Source of the DNA: Rhodopseudomonas faecalis
GTDB lineage: Bacteria > Pseudomonadota > Alphaproteobacteria > Rhizobiales > Xanthobacteraceae
Length of the DNA stretch: 55,692 nucleotides
Direction: 5' to 3'
Assembly (NCBI RefSeq): GCF_003217325.1
Contig: NZ_QJTI01000004.1
Location: forward strand, 135,665-191,356
The notes beneath the pieces are model-generated. The model did not search any database, was not told the DNA's origin, and saw only the letters and a program-made list of their open reading frames with translations. Below, in pieces: positions 34,215 to 44,839 of the stretch; positions within the stretch are counted from its first letter, which is position 1, and each line of letters begins with the position of its first letter. The position numbers and the translations under genes are program-made.

Positions 34215-34418
34215 CTAAACCTTGGCTTCCAGCTCCTTCAATTTGCTGCGCGCCGTTTCCAGCGCCTGGTAAGCGTCGTAGGCCTGCTGCGCGACGTCCG
34301 GGATATTTTGCCAACTCACCGGCAGTTCCTCCGACAGATCGTGCAGATTCATCTTCATGGTGGTGGCGCGCGCCGAGAGTTTCTTGATCTCGGCTTTCAG
34401 CGTGTCGATGTCGGACAT
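34215..34418 (-). CDS. NifX-associated DUF683 small protein (CCE_0567 family)
   Basis: The 67-residue helical protein opens MSDIDTLKAEIKKL and contains TMKMNLHDLSEELP, the conserved core of the DUF683 family found next to nifX in many diazotrophs. Its role is not established. It is predicted to be two long helices (coiled-coil-like). The start is chosen at MSDIDT, 23 bp after the DUF269 gene; the longer open frame upstream is a shadow of that gene. Confidence 0.9.
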   Translation of the reverse strand: MSDIDTLKAEIKKLSARATTMKMNLHDLSEELPVSWQNIPDVAQQAYDAYQALETARSKLKELEAKV

Positions 34419-34441
34419 GACGAAAACTCCGATAGTGAAGG

Positions 34442-34903
34442 CTACAGCGCGGCGACTTCGGGATATTTGCGGATCATCTCGACGCCGGCGGCGACGAATT
34501 TCTCGCCTTCCTCGGCGAGCTTGGCGAGGCTGTCGAAGCCGAAGCGATGCACGTCGCGCAGCTGCTTGTTGACGACGATCAGCCGGCCGGCGGCCAGAAT
34601 CATCCGGCCAAAACCCTCGTGATGCATCTTCATCATCGGCGTGACCATGTGGCCGGTCTCGCGCTCGATCGACAACGACACCGCGTTGTAGAACAGCTCG
34701 AGCCGCCACAGCGTCTCCGGATCAGGATCGCCGATGATCGGAATTTCGCGGCGCGCCTCCTTGTCGATGATATACGGCGCGATCAGCGTGAGGTCCGACT
34801 TGCCCTCCCAGGCGCCATGGGTGTCCTGCGCCCGCCACTGCTTGATCAGCTCCTGAACAAACATCGAGTCCACGCCGGCCTCGCTGAGCTGTGCTTCGGA
34901 CAT
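34442..34903 (-). CDS. NifX-associated protein, DUF269
   Basis: The 153-residue protein belongs to the DUF269 family, always near nifX or nifEN. Conserved parts are [54 protein letters not shown] and [12 protein letters not shown]. It is thought to assist nitrogenase cofactor assembly, but no reaction is known. Its start follows the nifX stop directly, so the two are probably translationally coupled. Confidence 0.92.
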   Translation of the reverse strand: MSEAQLSEAGVDSMFVQELIKQWRAQDTHGAWEGKSDLTLIAPYIIDKEARREIPIIGDPDPETLWRLELFYNAVSLSIERETGHMVTPMMKMHHEGFGRMILAAGRLIVVNKQLRDVHRFGFDSLAKLAEEGEKFVAAGVEMIRKYPEVAAL

Positions 34904-34904
34904 G

Positions 34905-35378
34905 TCAGCTCTCCTCGGCGAAATCGAGCTTGCGTTCCTCGCCCTTGAGCATCGCCTTGCGCAACCAGGGCGGCGGCGTGCCCTTCAGCACCGTGCACAG
35001 CTTGTCGAGCAGATCGGCGATCGGCTCCGGCTGCGCCACCTTCATCGGATGAACGTTCTGCGCGACGACGCGCGCGGCGCCCAAGCCGCCGATCGCGGCG
35101 ACATACAGGATCGCGCAATCCTTGATCGCGTCGATGCGCGCGGTCAGCTTGTCCTCATTGCCGTCTTCGGCAACGGTGTCGGTGAACTGCACCGCCTCGA
35201 CAAAGCGCGCGCCCTCCGGCGACAAGTCATAGATCGCGATGTTCTTGGTCCAGCCGAAATGCGCATCGACGTGAACGAGATCCTGGGTAGCGAACGCGAC
35301 TTTCATGCTGGCACTCCATGGCTTGGCATCGGCCTTCTCCTTCGCTCGGCGCCCTTCAATGAGCCGCAGACGTCGCAC
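34905..35378 (-). CDS. nifX: NifX, FeMo-co precursor carrier
   Basis: NifX binds NifB-co and VK-cluster intermediates and moves them between NifB, NifEN and the apo-enzyme. The 157-residue protein has the NifX/NifB-C fold with [28 protein letters not shown]. The first 24 residues (starting R-R-L-R-L-I-E-G) also look like the usual NifX N-terminus, so the GTG at 35378 is preferred. This makes it overlap the nifN 3' end by 23 bases. The internal ATG at 35306 would give a shorter form. Confidence 0.9.
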   Translation of the reverse strand: MRRLRLIEGRRAKEKADAKPWSASMKVAFATQDLVHVDAHFGWTKNIAIYDLSPEGARFVEAVQFTDTVAEDGNEDKLTARIDAIKDCAILYVAAIGGLGAARVVAQNVHPMKVAQPEPIADLLDKLCTVLKGTPPPWLRKAMLKGEERKLDFAEES

Positions 35379-36729
35379 CGACGTGCTCCGGCGACATGGC
35401 CGGCTGCCGCCAGCTGGCGATAGTCGGCTCGTGAAGGTCGGCGATGAACAGATTGCCGACAGTGAAGATCAGATCGCGGGTGCCGCGATAACCGACCGAC
35501 AATTGATGGGCGGCGCCGAGCCGATCGAAGATCGGCAGGCCGATGCGATGGAACGGCACCGCGAGCCGTTCGGCGGCCTGACGGCCATGCGAATGCGTCA
35601 CCAAGAGATCGCAGCCAGCGGCCTTGGCTTCGAGATCTTCGAGATCACCGATCAGCACTTCATCGCACGGCACCTGATCGAGCACCGGCGAGGCGGTGCT
35701 GGTGACGGCCGCGCTGATCTTGCAGCCCATTTCCGCCAGCCAGCTGCCGATATTGAGCAGCATGTCGGGCTCGGCGCCGAGCGCCACCGACTTGCCGCCG
35801 AAATAGAAGTGGCCGTCGAGCATGGCGTCGATCAGCTGGCTGCGCTGGCGCCGATATTTCTGCGGCACAGGACGGCCGCTGAGCTTGGCAAGGCAGGCCA
35901 GAAATTCGTCATTCGGCGCGAGCCCAGTGAGCCGGCGGAACAGCGTGTAGGGCACGCCGGTCTTGGTCTGCATCGCCTCGGCGGCGCCGCGCATCTGTTC
36001 GCCGATCGCGATGGTGTGCAGCGCCTGCCCCATGGTGGCGATTTCGGCGACCGCGACCCCGCCATGGGTGGTCGGGGTGAAGTCATCGGGCACGTGGCCA
36101 TCGAGCGAGCCGGAAATATCCGGCAAAAAGGTCGGCTGCAGGCCGAACGCCTCGATGATGTCGCGCAGTTCGTCGAGATCGCCGGGCGTGAGATGGCTGC
36201 CGGGCAGCACATTGATCCGGCCGGCGCGGCGCGACGTGCCGGCAGCCGGCTTCACCACCAGCGCCTCGACCAGCCGCGTGGTCGCCCGCCCCCAGCCATC
36301 TTCAAACGCGCCCTTGAAATCCGGCGTCGAGACATTGACCAGCGCGACATGCGCCAATTCCGGATGGGTCTTGCGGATCACCCGGATGTAGCCGTCGACG
36401 TCGTCGCCCTTGATCTCGGTGACGCCGGTCGAGCAGATGCCGATGATGTCCGGCTTGGTACGACCGACGATGTTGATGATCGCCTGTTCGACATTCTCGA
36501 AACCGCCGAGCACGGTGGCGACTTCGTTCATCGCGGTGGTTTGTAGCGGAATCGACTCGCGGAAATGTCGGACAAACAACACCAGCCCAAAAGACGTGCA
36601 ACCCTGCGATCCATGAAGCAGCGGCATGCAGTTGCGCACGCCCATGAAGGCTAGCGCCGCGCCAAGCGGCTGGCTCATCTTCAGCGCATTGACCGTGCAA
36701 GCCTTGGTTGACGTGGTGATCGTGGTCAT
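35356..36729 (-). CDS. nifN: NifN, FeMo-co scaffold beta-like subunit
   Basis: NifN pairs with NifE as the NifEN scaffold on which NifB-co becomes FeMo-co. The 457-residue protein resembles NifK: CTVNALKMSQPLGAALAFMG, the GSQGCTSFG cluster-cysteine region, CSTGVTEIKGDD and LPDISGSLDGH. The start is taken at MTTITTS, ten bases after nifE; the longer frame runs back into nifE. The 3' end overlaps nifX. Confidence 0.95.
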   Translation of the reverse strand: MTTITTSTKACTVNALKMSQPLGAALAFMGVRNCMPLLHGSQGCTSFGLVLFVRHFRESIPLQTTAMNEVATVLGGFENVEQAIINIVGRTKPDIIGICSTGVTEIKGDDVDGYIRVIRKTHPELAHVALVNVSTPDFKGAFEDGWGRATTRLVEALVVKPAAGTSRRAGRINVLPGSHLTPGDLDELRDIIEAFGLQPTFLPDISGSLDGHVPDDFTPTTHGGVAVAEIATMGQALHTIAIGEQMRGAAEAMQTKTGVPYTLFRRLTGLAPNDEFLACLAKLSGRPVPQKYRRQRSQLIDAMLDGHFYFGGKSVALGAEPDMLLNIGSWLAEMGCKISAAVTSTASPVLDQVPCDEVLIGDLEDLEAKAAGCDLLVTHSHGRQAAERLAVPFHRIGLPIFDRLGAAHQLSVGYRGTRDLIFTVGNLFIADLHEPTIASWRQPAMSPEHVGATSAAH

Positions 36730-36739
36730 CTCGGTAACC

Positions 36740-38428
36740 TCATGCCACCTGTGCTGGAGGCGGCGCCGTCGCCGCCTCGCGGGCCAGCAGGGCCGCGATC
36801 TTGTCCTTGCAAGAACCGCACCCACCGCCAGCCTGGGTCAGCAACGTCACCTGCGCGATCACGGAAAGATCGCGCGCCCGGATCGCATCCTCGACGGTGC
36901 CGACATCAATGCCCTTGCACGGACAGAGCACGACGGCGCGGCGCGCCGCCTCGGCTTCGGCGGCGTCGAGCGGCAACGCAGCGGCGTCCTGCCCGGCGGC
37001 ATCCGCGGCATCGGCGGCGTTGGCAGCATCGGCGCGCGTTTCCCAGGAGGTTTCGTCCCACGGCGGCGGGGTGCGCACCTGCGCCCACACCGGATTGGAC
37101 AGCGCCTTGTCGATCTGGCGCACCAATTCCACGATGCCGTGATAGCCGGCATAGGCGTAGTGCCGCTCCTGGTTGATATCGAGCCAGGGCATCTTGGCCT
37201 TCAGCGCCACGAACTGCGAGCGGCCGCCCGACAGCATGATGTCGGCCTGCGCTTCCTTCAGCATCTTGTACATTTCGCGCGGCCGCAGATCGTCGATCTG
37301 GTGCACGTCCGGGCTCATTTCCTTGAGCCGCTCTTTGTCTTCCTCGGTCGATTTCTTGACACTGGAGCCGACAATGGTCAGCCCGGCCTCCTGCAGCGCC
37401 GACACCACCGACCATGATTTCACGCCGCCGGTGATCAGCAGCACCTTCTTGCCGGCTAGGCGTTCGCTATAGGTCTTGATCGCGGCGAAGGCGCGCGCTT
37501 CCTCGCGCGCAATCACTTCTTCGACGCGGTCCATCAGTTCCGGATCAGCGCCTCGCGCAATCAACAGCCCGGCGATCTGACGCAGCGCGTCCGAGGTGTC
37601 GGTGATGCCGTAGAACGAGCCTTCGAAATACGGGATGCCGTAGCGCTCCTCCATCTTGCGCGCGACGTTGATCATCGCGGTCGAGCACACCATCATGGTG
37701 GCGCGGGCGCGGTGTGCCTGCGCGATTTCGTGATAGCGCGCGTCGCCCGACAAACAGCACAGCACCCGGATGCCGAGCTCATCGAGCAGCGGCTTCACCT
37801 GCCACAGCTCGCCGGCGACATTATATTCGCCGATGATATTGATGTCGTAGGGCGTGGTGAATTCCGGCTCCTGCGTGCCGATCACGTAATCCAGCATCGC
37901 CTCGCCGGCGAGCTTGTTGCCGAGATTCTTCGGCCCCACAAAGCCTGGCGCCATGATCGGAATGCACGGCTTGCCAAAGCGCTCGCTGGCGACCTTGCAC
38001 ACCGCGACGATATCGTCGCCCATCATCGCCGGCACGCAGGTCTGATAGACGAACACCGCCGGCGGGTCGTATTTCTCGATGATTTCGCGGATCGACTTGA
38101 ACAGCCGCTTTTCGCCGCCGAACACCACGTCGTTCTCGCTCATGTCGGTGGTGAAGCTGGTGCGATACAGCTTCGATCCCGACGACTTCACGCCGCGATT
38201 GTCCCAGGACGAACCTTCGCAGGCGATCGGGCCGTGCACCAGATGCGCGACATCCGTCACCGGCTGCAGCGCGATCTTGGCGCCGTCGAAGGCGCAGCCA
38301 CCGGCTGCGCCCCCCGGCTGCAGCGGCTTGCTGCAGCCCTTCTTGCGTTCCTTGACCGACTTGCCGGCATTGGTCGCGCAGGCTGGCTCGTTGAAGACGT
38401 CTTGGATCTTGTCGGCCAGCCTGCTCAT
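36740..38428 (-). CDS. nifE: NifE with a C-terminal Bfd-like [2Fe-2S] extension
   Basis: NifE is the alpha-like half of the NifEN FeMo-co scaffold. Residues up to about 470 match NifE/Nif[41 protein letters not shown] and [12 protein letters not shown]. After an Ala-rich linker, the last 65 residues form a bacterioferritin-associated-ferredoxin-like domain with CPCKGID and, about 35 residues on, [12 protein letters not shown]. At 562 residues it is about 90 longer than Azotobacter NifE. The same extension occurs in other alphaproteobacterial NifE proteins as far as I recall. It starts 34 bp after nifK. Confidence 0.95.
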   Translation of the reverse strand: MSRLADKIQDVFNEPACATNAGKSVKERKKGCSKPLQPGGAAGGCAFDGAKIALQPVTDVAHLVHGPIACEGSSWDNRGVKSSGSKLYRTSFTTDMSENDVVFGGEKRLFKSIREIIEKYDPPAVFVYQTCVPAMMGDDIVAVCKVASERFGKPCIPIMAPGFVGPKNLGNKLAGEAMLDYVIGTQEPEFTTPYDINIIGEYNVAGELWQVKPLLDELGIRVLCCLSGDARYHEIAQAHRARATMMVCSTAMINVARKMEERYGIPYFEGSFYGITDTSDALRQIAGLLIARGADPELMDRVEEVIAREEARAFAAIKTYSERLAGKKVLLITGGVKSWSVVSALQEAGLTIVGSSVKKSTEEDKERLKEMSPDVHQIDDLRPREMYKMLKEAQADIMLSGGRSQFVALKAKMPWLDINQERHYAYAGYHGIVELVRQIDKALSNPVWAQVRTPPPWDETSWETRADAANAADAADAAGQDAAALPLDAAEAEAARRAVVLCPCKGIDVGTVEDAIRARDLSVIAQVTLLTQAGGGCGSCKDKIAALLAREAATAPPPAQVA

Positions 38429-38462
38429 GATTCCCGTCCGTTGGTCGGTTAGGTTGTGGTCC

Positions 38463-40019
38463 TCAGCGGATGAGGTCGAAGCTGATGTCGTTGACGCCAG
38501 CGACGACGTTCTTGTCCAACTCGTCGAAGATCTTATCGAGGATCTTGACCAGGAGGTTCAGGCCGCCCTGATAGCCCCAGATCGGCGCACGGTGGTGGTG
38601 GTGCCGGTCGAAGATCGGGAAGCCGACGCGGATCAGCGGCGTGCCGGTGTCGCGCTCGAGATACTTGCCGTAGGTGTTGCCGATCAGGAAATCGACCGGC
38701 CGCGTGAACAGCAGCGAGCGCAGGTGCCAAAGGTCCTTGCCGGCGTACACCTTGCAGTCCTTGCCAAACGGCGAGGAGTCGAGCAGCGCCTGCACCTTGG
38801 CTTCCCAGGCCTTGTTGCCGTTGGTCGCCAGGATGGTGGTCGGCTCAGCTCCGAGTTCGAGCAGGAACTCGGCAACGCCGTAGCAGAGATCCGGATCGCC
38901 GAAGATCGCGAACTTCTTGCCGTGGATGTGGGCGTTGGAGTCGGCGATGGCATCGACCAGCCGGCCACGCTCCTTGGTGATCGCCTCCGGGATCGCCTTG
39001 CCGGTCAGCCGCGACACTGCCATCAGGAAGCGGTCGGTGCCGGTGACGCCCACCGGATGGTTGAGCGCGACCACTTCCTGGCCATGCTCGGCAATCGTCG
39101 CCAGGGTCTTTTCGGTGCAGAATTCCTGCATCGAAATGGTGGCCTTGGCGTGCACGGCATTGGTCACCTGCTCAAGCGTGGTGCCGCCGTCATACATCCG
39201 GAATTCGCCATCGGTCGGGGTATCCCAGACGTCGCTGGTGTCGCCGAGGATGGTGTAGCTGACGCCCATGGTGTCGAACAGCCGCTTCACTTCGCGCAGA
39301 TTGCCGACGGTGTAACCGTCGAAACCGCCAATGAAGTTGATCGACTCGTTGGGCTTGCGCTCGAGCTTGTCCACGGTGCCGGACTTGCCGTCCCAGAAGT
39401 GCTCGACGATGCCCTTGATGGCGTTGTCGTAGCCGGTGACATGGCTGCCGACGAAGGCCGGGGTGTGCGCGTAAGGCACGTCGAACTCGTTCGGAACCGA
39501 GCCCTTTTCCTTGGCATTCTTGATGAAGGCGTTGAGGTCGTCACCGATGACTTCCGCCATGCAGGTGGTCGACACCGCGATCATCTTCGGCTGATACAGC
39601 GCATAGGCGTTAGCCAGGCCGTCGATCATGTTGTTCAGGCCGCCGAACACCGCGGCGTCTTCGGTCATCGACGAGGACACCGCCGAGGTCGGCTCCTTGA
39701 AGTGACGCGACAGATGGCTGCGATAATAGGCGACGCAGCCCTGCGAACCATGCACGAACGGCAGGGTCTTTTCGAAGCCGACCGCGGCGAACACCGCGCC
39801 GAGCGGCTGACAGGCCTTGGCCGGGTTGATGCACAGCGCCTCGCGGGCGAAGTTCTTTTCCTGATATTCCGGAGTCTTGGTCCACTCACGGATTCGGTCG
39901 ACTTCGGAATCGGACGGCGCCTTTTCGAAGTTCTTCCGCTTGGCCTTCAACATGTCCTGATATTCGGTCTCGCGAAACAGGACGGCGTGATCGATGACGT
40001 TGTCCGCACTCTGGGTCAT
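38463..40019 (-). CDS. nifK: NifK, nitrogenase MoFe protein beta subunit
   Basis: NifK forms the MoFe alpha2-beta2 tetramer with NifD and shares the P-cluster. The 518-residue protein has the P-cluster cysteines in [31 protein letters not shown] and [13 protein letters not shown], and the typical [16 protein letters not shown] near the end. Length matches molybdenum-nitrogenase beta chains. It follows nifD by 68 bp, with a hairpin in the spacer. Confidence 0.97.
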   Translation of the reverse strand: MTQSADNVIDHAVLFRETEYQDMLKAKRKNFEKAPSDSEVDRIREWTKTPEYQEKNFAREALCINPAKACQPLGAVFAAVGFEKTLPFVHGSQGCVAYYRSHLSRHFKEPTSAVSSSMTEDAAVFGGLNNMIDGLANAYALYQPKMIAVSTTCMAEVIGDDLNAFIKNAKEKGSVPNEFDVPYAHTPAFVGSHVTGYDNAIKGIVEHFWDGKSGTVDKLERKPNESINFIGGFDGYTVGNLREVKRLFDTMGVSYTILGDTSDVWDTPTDGEFRMYDGGTTLEQVTNAVHAKATISMQEFCTEKTLATIAEHGQEVVALNHPVGVTGTDRFLMAVSRLTGKAIPEAITKERGRLVDAIADSNAHIHGKKFAIFGDPDLCYGVAEFLLELGAEPTTILATNGNKAWEAKVQALLDSSPFGKDCKVYAGKDLWHLRSLLFTRPVDFLIGNTYGKYLERDTGTPLIRVGFPIFDRHHHHRAPIWGYQGGLNLLVKILDKIFDELDKNVVAGVNDISFDLIR

Positions 40020-40051
40020 GACGTGTTCTTTCCGAGAAGATCGTTGGCTTG

Positions 40052-40073
40052 GCTCCCGGCTGGCGCCGGGAGC
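40052..40073 (-). other. Hairpin in the nifD-nifK spacer
   Basis: GCTCCCGGC pairs perfectly with GCCGGGAGC around a four-base loop. No T-run follows, so it is more likely an mRNA-stability or processing stem within the nifHDK message than a terminator. Confidence 0.55.
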
Positions 40074-40087
40074 AGCGGGTCTGCGCC

Positions 40088-41554
40088 TCAGCTCCAGGGC
40101 GCCTTGGTCAGTTTCCAGATCGGCGAGTTGATCGCGATGTCCATGTCGCGGGCGAAGATCGCGAACCCGTCATAGCCGTGATACGGGCCCGAATAGTCCC
40201 ACGAATGCATCTGGCGGAACGGCACACCCATCTTCTGGAAGATGTACTTTTCCTTGATGCCCGAGCCGACGAGATCCGGACGCACCTTCTCGACAAACTT
40301 CTCGAACTCGTAGCCGGTGACGTCGTCATAGATCAGCGTCGAGTCCTTGATGTAATGCGTGGTGCGCTGGTAGTCGTCGTTGTGCGCGAATTCGTAGCCG
40401 GTGCCGACCACTTCCATGCCGAGGTCTTCATAGGCGCCGATCACATGGCGCGGCCGCAGACCGCCGACATAGAGCATCACCTTCTTGCCTTCGAGGCGCG
40501 GACGGTACTTGGCGAGCACCGCATCGACCATCGGGCGGTACTTGGCGATCACGCGCTCGGCACCTTCCTTGATCTTGTCGTCGAAGTAGCTGGCGATTTC
40601 GCGCAAGCTCGCTTCGATCTTGCTCGGCCCGAAGAAGTTGTATTCGACCCACGGTATACCGAACTTTTCTTCCATGTGGCGAGTGATGTAGTTCATCGAG
40701 CGGTAGCAGTGCAGCACGTTGAGCTTGGCCTTCGGCGTCGCTTCCAGCTCGGCCAGGGTGCCGTCGCCGGACCACTGCGCAATCACGCGCAGACCCATCT
40801 CCTCGAGCAGGATGCGGGACGACCAGGCGTCGCCGCCGATGTTGTAGTCGCCGATGATCGCGACGTCGTACGGGGTCGATTCGAACGCGGCGAGCTTGTC
40901 GCCACTCTTTTCGAACACCCAGTCACGGATCGCGTCGTTGGCGATGTGGTGGCCGAGCGACTGCGACACACCGCGGAACCCTTCGCAGCGCACCGGCACG
41001 ATGGTCTTGTTGTGCTCCTTACCCTTGGCCTTCGACACCGCTTCGATGTCGTCGCCGATCAGACCGATCGGGCATTCCGACTGCACGCTGATGCCGCCAT
41101 TGAGCGGGAACAGCTCCTGAATCTCGTCAATCATCTTGCCGAGCTTCTTGTCGCCGCCGAACACGATGTCCTTCTCCTGGAAGTCGGAGGTGAACTGCAT
41201 CGTGCCAAAGGTGTCGACGCCGGTGGTGCCGTAATAATAGTTGCGGCGCGAACCCCAGGAGTACTGGCCGCAGCCGACCGGGCCGTGGCTGATGTGGATC
41301 ATGTCCTTGATCGGACCCCAGACCACACCCTTCGAGCCGGCATAGGCACAGCCGCGGATGGTCATGACACCGGGGATCGACTTGATGTTCGACTTGACCC
41401 CGCAATCGGGCTTGCCGGATTCATAAGTGTTGAGGTGCTTGGCGCGGCGCTTCGCTGCCTTGTCCGGATAGGCCTTGAGGACCTCCCCGATCAGTTCCTT
41501 GTTGCGCGCCGTGATTTCGTCGGTGGTGGCTGCGATCGCAGAGCTCATGGTCAT
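40088..41554 (-). CDS. nifD: NifD, nitrogenase MoFe protein alpha subunit
   Basis: NifD holds FeMo-co, the N2 reduction site. The 488-residue protein shows the P-cluster cysteines in [28 protein letters not shown] and [13 protein letters not shown]. The FeMo-co cysteine lies in the region [12 protein letters not shown] and the cofactor histidine in [22 protein letters not shown]. The pattern identifies a Mo-type rather than V- or Fe-only nitrogenase. It lies 73 bp after nifH; a hairpin occupies the spacer. An ATG two codons into the frame is an alternative start. Confidence 0.97.
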   Translation of the reverse strand: MTMSSAIAATTDEITARNKELIGEVLKAYPDKAAKRRAKHLNTYESGKPDCGVKSNIKSIPGVMTIRGCAYAGSKGVVWGPIKDMIHISHGPVGCGQYSWGSRRNYYYGTTGVDTFGTMQFTSDFQEKDIVFGGDKKLGKMIDEIQELFPLNGGISVQSECPIGLIGDDIEAVSKAKGKEHNKTIVPVRCEGFRGVSQSLGHHIANDAIRDWVFEKSGDKLAAFESTPYDVAIIGDYNIGGDAWSSRILLEEMGLRVIAQWSGDGTLAELEATPKAKLNVLHCYRSMNYITRHMEEKFGIPWVEYNFFGPSKIEASLREIASYFDDKIKEGAERVIAKYRPMVDAVLAKYRPRLEGKKVMLYVGGLRPRHVIGAYEDLGMEVVGTGYEFAHNDDYQRTTHYIKDSTLIYDDVTGYEFEKFVEKVRPDLVGSGIKEKYIFQKMGVPFRQMHSWDYSGPYHGYDGFAIFARDMDIAINSPIWKLTKAPWS

Positions 41555-41585
41555 ACCTCGTTTCGCGGGATCGTCGCTCGCGGCG

Positions 41586-41607
41586 CCGGCTGCCCGTAAG
41601 CAGCCGG
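41586..41607 (-). other. Hairpin in the nifH-nifD spacer
   Basis: CCGGCTGC pairs with GCAGCCGG around a six-base loop, 21 bp past the nifH stop. Such stems behind nifH are thought to stabilise the nifH part of the message and give NifH excess. No T-run is present. Confidence 0.6.
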
Positions 41608-41627
41608 GCCGGTCAGACGCGTGTTGA

Positions 41628-42704
<1,077 letters not shown>

Positions 42705-42760
42705 TTAAAAATCGTTCTAATTGAGGTGGTTAGCTGGGAAGCACGGCAGGATCAGGCTGT

Positions 42761-42776
42761 TGTTTCAAATCCGACA
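42761..42776. promoter_or_regulatory. NifA site 1 for nifH
   Basis: TGT-TTCAAATCCG-ACA matches TGT-N10-ACA, about 70 bp upstream of the -24 element, the usual distance. Confidence 0.8.
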
Positions 42777-42810
42777 TCGGCCCCTGGCACGCGACATCGC
42801 CGCATCGCTC

Positions 42811-42826
42811 TGTCCGAAAGGAAACA
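42811..42826. promoter_or_regulatory. NifA site 2 for nifH
   Basis: TGT-CCGAAAGGAA-ACA matches the consensus, about 120 bp upstream of the promoter. Confidence 0.7.
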
Positions 42827-42864
42827 ACATGATGCCACCGCTGACGATGGCAGCAGTTCTGTGC

Positions 42865-42880
42865 TGTCCGACATGCCACA
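42865..42880. promoter_or_regulatory. NifA site 3 for nifH
   Basis: TGT-CCGACATGCC-ACA matches the consensus, about 175 bp upstream of the promoter. Confidence 0.6.
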
Positions 42881-42917
42881 GGGCGGAAACTACGCATCAT
42901 CACGTGCCGAAAACGAC

Positions 42918-42942
42918 AATGGCCGGGACAAGCCCGGCCATT
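42918..42942. repeat. Right-arm fragment of the palindromic element
   Basis: AATGGCCGGG, five bases, CCCGGCCATT is the right hairpin of the dispersed element on its own, just upstream of a full copy. Confidence 0.7.
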
Positions 42943-42976
42943 GCTCAACTTAAACCATCAGGTCGTATCAATGATC

Positions 42977-43064
42977 GTCATACCCGCGCTTGTCGCGGGT
43001 ATCCACGTCTTAAAATCGTCGCAAGATCAAAGACGTGGATGGCCGGGACGAGCCCGGCCATGAC
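42977..43064. repeat. Dispersed palindromic element, copy 2
   Basis: Same layout as copy 1: GTCAT ends, ACCCGCG/CGCGGGT hairpin, ATCCACGTCTT/AAGACGTGGAT central stem and GGCCGGG/CCCGGCC hairpin. The left hairpin carries a paired base change (G-C to A-T), which keeps pairing and hints that structure is conserved. Confidence 0.85.
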
Positions 43065-43116
43065 GTGCGGAGGGGGTGGTAGCAATCGTCGTTGGTATTC
43101 GTCGAAGAAGCGACGA

Positions 43117-44016
43117 TTACACTGTCGCGCGATCGACACTCTGAGCGCTGGTCAGCGCGGCGACGAACTCAGACAGGCTGGCGTCGATGCGCGTGATGCC
43201 CTGCTCCTCAAGAAAGCGCGCTTCATTGCGGGTCGGTGGTTCCGTCAGCAGCGCCCAATGGCGATCGGACGAGCGCTTCATGATCTGCCGGGCGAAGCTG
43301 CGCTCGAGCTGTTCAGCAAAGCGACAACCAAGGAACAGGAAGTGACGGCCGGTGCGCAGCTCCTGCACCGGCAGCGGGATCGGCGTTTGAATGTCGATCT
43401 CTGTCAGCACTTCGACATAGTCGCTGTCGGAGATCAGGAAATTGCCGGCCGGCCGCACCGAGCCGAGCGGCTGATAGAGCAGCGTGAACCATCCCGCGAC
43501 TTCGGCGGGCGGCCGCGCAAAAATGGTGGTGTCGTCGGTGACCAGCGCCGGCGGCGGTTCCGGCACCGCGCTGCCATCGGCGCGAAAATAGTTGAACCAG
43601 CGGCCGAAATGCGCGGTCTGGCTGACACCCTGCACCAGGCCCCAATTGCGGCGCGCCGCCAGCGCGCGCTGCGGCAGGTCGTCATACCAGGCGTGCACCA
43701 CCAACGGCAGCAGCGGCAGCGCCGCCAGCGCGCGGTGCAGTTCCGTCGGCGCCATGTCCGGCGCGAACGCCTCGGTCATCATCTTGTTGAGCGTGACGCG
43801 ATGCTTGAAGTTCTCGATATATTGCGCGGCGCTGGTGAGGTTGCCGCGCAGCTTGTGCGGCACCTTCACTTTGGTGGTGAGTTGCGCCACCAATTGCTCG
43901 GCCGAATCCGGCACGGCACAGGCGTCGCCCGCGAGCCGCAGCACGCCCGGCCCGAGATAGGGCACGACACGGCCAATACGCAGTTGATCGAGGATGTCGG
44001 CAAAGGCTGCGGTCAT
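43117..44016 (-). CDS. SIR2-like protein of the nif cluster, catalytic motif degenerate
   Basis: The 299-residue protein has the outline of a bacterial SIR2-like domain: an opening GRVVPYLGPGVL (in place of GAGxS), a central LVVHAWYDDLPQRAL (where active members have TTNYDDLLE), NFLISDSDYVEVL and a late HFLFLGCRFAEQLERSFARQI. The canonical Asn of TxNYD is replaced, so NAD hydrolysis is doubtful. It starts nine bases after nifT and is the last gene of the nifB operon. Its function in nitrogen fixation is unknown; antiphage SIR2 proteins share the fold but not this setting. Confidence 0.72.
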   Translation of the reverse strand: MTAAFADILDQLRIGRVVPYLGPGVLRLAGDACAVPDSAEQLVAQLTTKVKVPHKLRGNLTSAAQYIENFKHRVTLNKMMTEAFAPDMAPTELHRALAALPLLPLVVHAWYDDLPQRALAARRNWGLVQGVSQTAHFGRWFNYFRADGSAVPEPPPALVTDDTTIFARPPAEVAGWFTLLYQPLGSVRPAGNFLISDSDYVEVLTEIDIQTPIPLPVQELRTGRHFLFLGCRFAEQLERSFARQIMKRSSDRHWALLTEPPTRNEARFLEEQGITRIDASLSEFVAALTSAQSVDRATV

Positions 44017-44025
44017 GTTACGCGC

Positions 44026-44229
44026 TCAGAGCTTGCGGGCTTCGACGGTGATCGGCAGCCGGGTATCAGCGGCCAGATCTGGCAATTCGAGCTGCCAGCC
44101 ATTGGCGAGCGTGATCTGCCCGCCCCACATCTCCGGCTTTTCCATCGCCACGATCGGTTCTTCCAGATCCTTCTTCGGCACATAGGCCGATAGCTGCCCC
44201 TGCGCGCCCTTCCGAATCATCACTTTCAT
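44026..44229 (-). CDS. nifT: NifT/FixU
   Basis: The 67-residue protein matches NifT/FixU: MKVMIRKGAQGQLSAYVPKKDLEEPIV and a closing LANGWQLELPD. It occurs in most nif clusters and its loss usually has little effect; the biochemical role is unknown. It lies 32 bp after nifZ in the nifB operon. Confidence 0.93.
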   Translation of the reverse strand: MKVMIRKGAQGQLSAYVPKKDLEEPIVAMEKPEMWGGQITLANGWQLELPDLAADTRLPITVEARKL

Positions 44230-44261
44230 AACTTGTCATTCCTTGTTGGCCGCCCCTGCGG

Positions 44262-44495
44262 CTAGAGCGCAATGATCTCATCTTCAAGACAACCGACCAG
44301 CCGGCTGGCGCCGAACTCGACCAAATAGACCGGGGTGTTGCTCTCCACGTGAAAGCCGATATTGACGATCTCGCCGGTGTCGCCGGTCGGCACCAGCAGC
44401 GCGCCATCCGGCTGATCCGGAAACGAGCCGTCATTGCACAGATCGATCGACGCCTTGACCCGCTGTCCCCACTGATAACGCGGCTCGCCCATCAC
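44262..44495 (-). CDS. nifZ: NifZ, copy closer to nifT
   Basis: The 77-residue protein has the NifZ core: PRYQWGQRVKASIDLCNDGSFP, the LLVPTGDTGEIVNIG loop and YLVEFG. NifZ acts in formation of the second P-cluster of the MoFe protein. Its start overlaps the stop of the preceding, longer NifZ paralog by four bases, so the two are translationally coupled. Confidence 0.9.
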   Translation of the reverse strand: MMGEPRYQWGQRVKASIDLCNDGSFPDQPDGALLVPTGDTGEIVNIGFHVESNTPVYLVEFGASRLVGCLEDEIIAL

Positions 44496-44785
44496 ACGCC
44501 CTCCCGTACGGCCGGCTCGACCGACACCAGCTCACGCCCCTTCATGCCGACGCGGCGCCCCGCGGTGACGAAATCGACGCCGTAGATATAGTAACGCTGC
44601 AAGAACGTGCCGATCGAGACCACGTAGCCCTCATCGCCTTTCTTCACCAACAGGTCACCGATCTCCTTGCCGGGGAAGGTGCCGTCATTGCGGATGTTGA
44701 GGCGCGAGCGCACCTTTTGTCCGTATTCGAACGCCGGCGGACCGTCGAGTTCGACTTCATCGCTGTCACGGATGATGTTGCTCAT
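44492..44785 (-). CDS. nifZ: NifZ paralog
   Basis: The 97-residue protein shares the NifZ pattern with its downstream neighbour: FEYGQKVRSRLNIRNDGTFPGKEIGDLLVKKGDEGYVVSIG and YIYGVDF. It has an extra acidic N-terminus (RDSDEVELD). Two tandem nifZ genes point to an old duplication, with possible separate roles in P-cluster assembly. The start is taken at MSNIIRD; an upstream in-frame ATG would add eleven residues. Confidence 0.88.
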   Translation of the reverse strand: MSNIIRDSDEVELDGPPAFEYGQKVRSRLNIRNDGTFPGKEIGDLLVKKGDEGYVVSIGTFLQRYYIYGVDFVTAGRRVGMKGRELVSVEPAVREGV

Positions 44786-44839
44786 CGCACTCCCTCGCTT
44801 CGATTGCCGCGGCCGCAAGGCGGCCGGCGGTAGGTGCCG

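Noticed and set aside
38079-40175. A 698-codon plus-strand frame
   Set aside because: It lies antisense to nifE and nifK, whose motifs are clear. Long antisense frames are common in high-GC DNA.
40049-41599. A 516-codon plus-strand frame
   Set aside because: It is the antisense shadow of nifD, with composition but no domain.
42827-42960. Small plus-strand gene starting ATGATGCCACC after a GGAAAC stretch
   Set aside because: The frame crosses a NifA site and a palindromic element and encodes no recognisable protein; it looks like control DNA.
42721-44193. A 490-codon plus-strand frame across the nifH control region and the SIR2-like gene
   Set aside because: It runs through NifA sites and a palindromic element and is antisense to a gene with family motifs.
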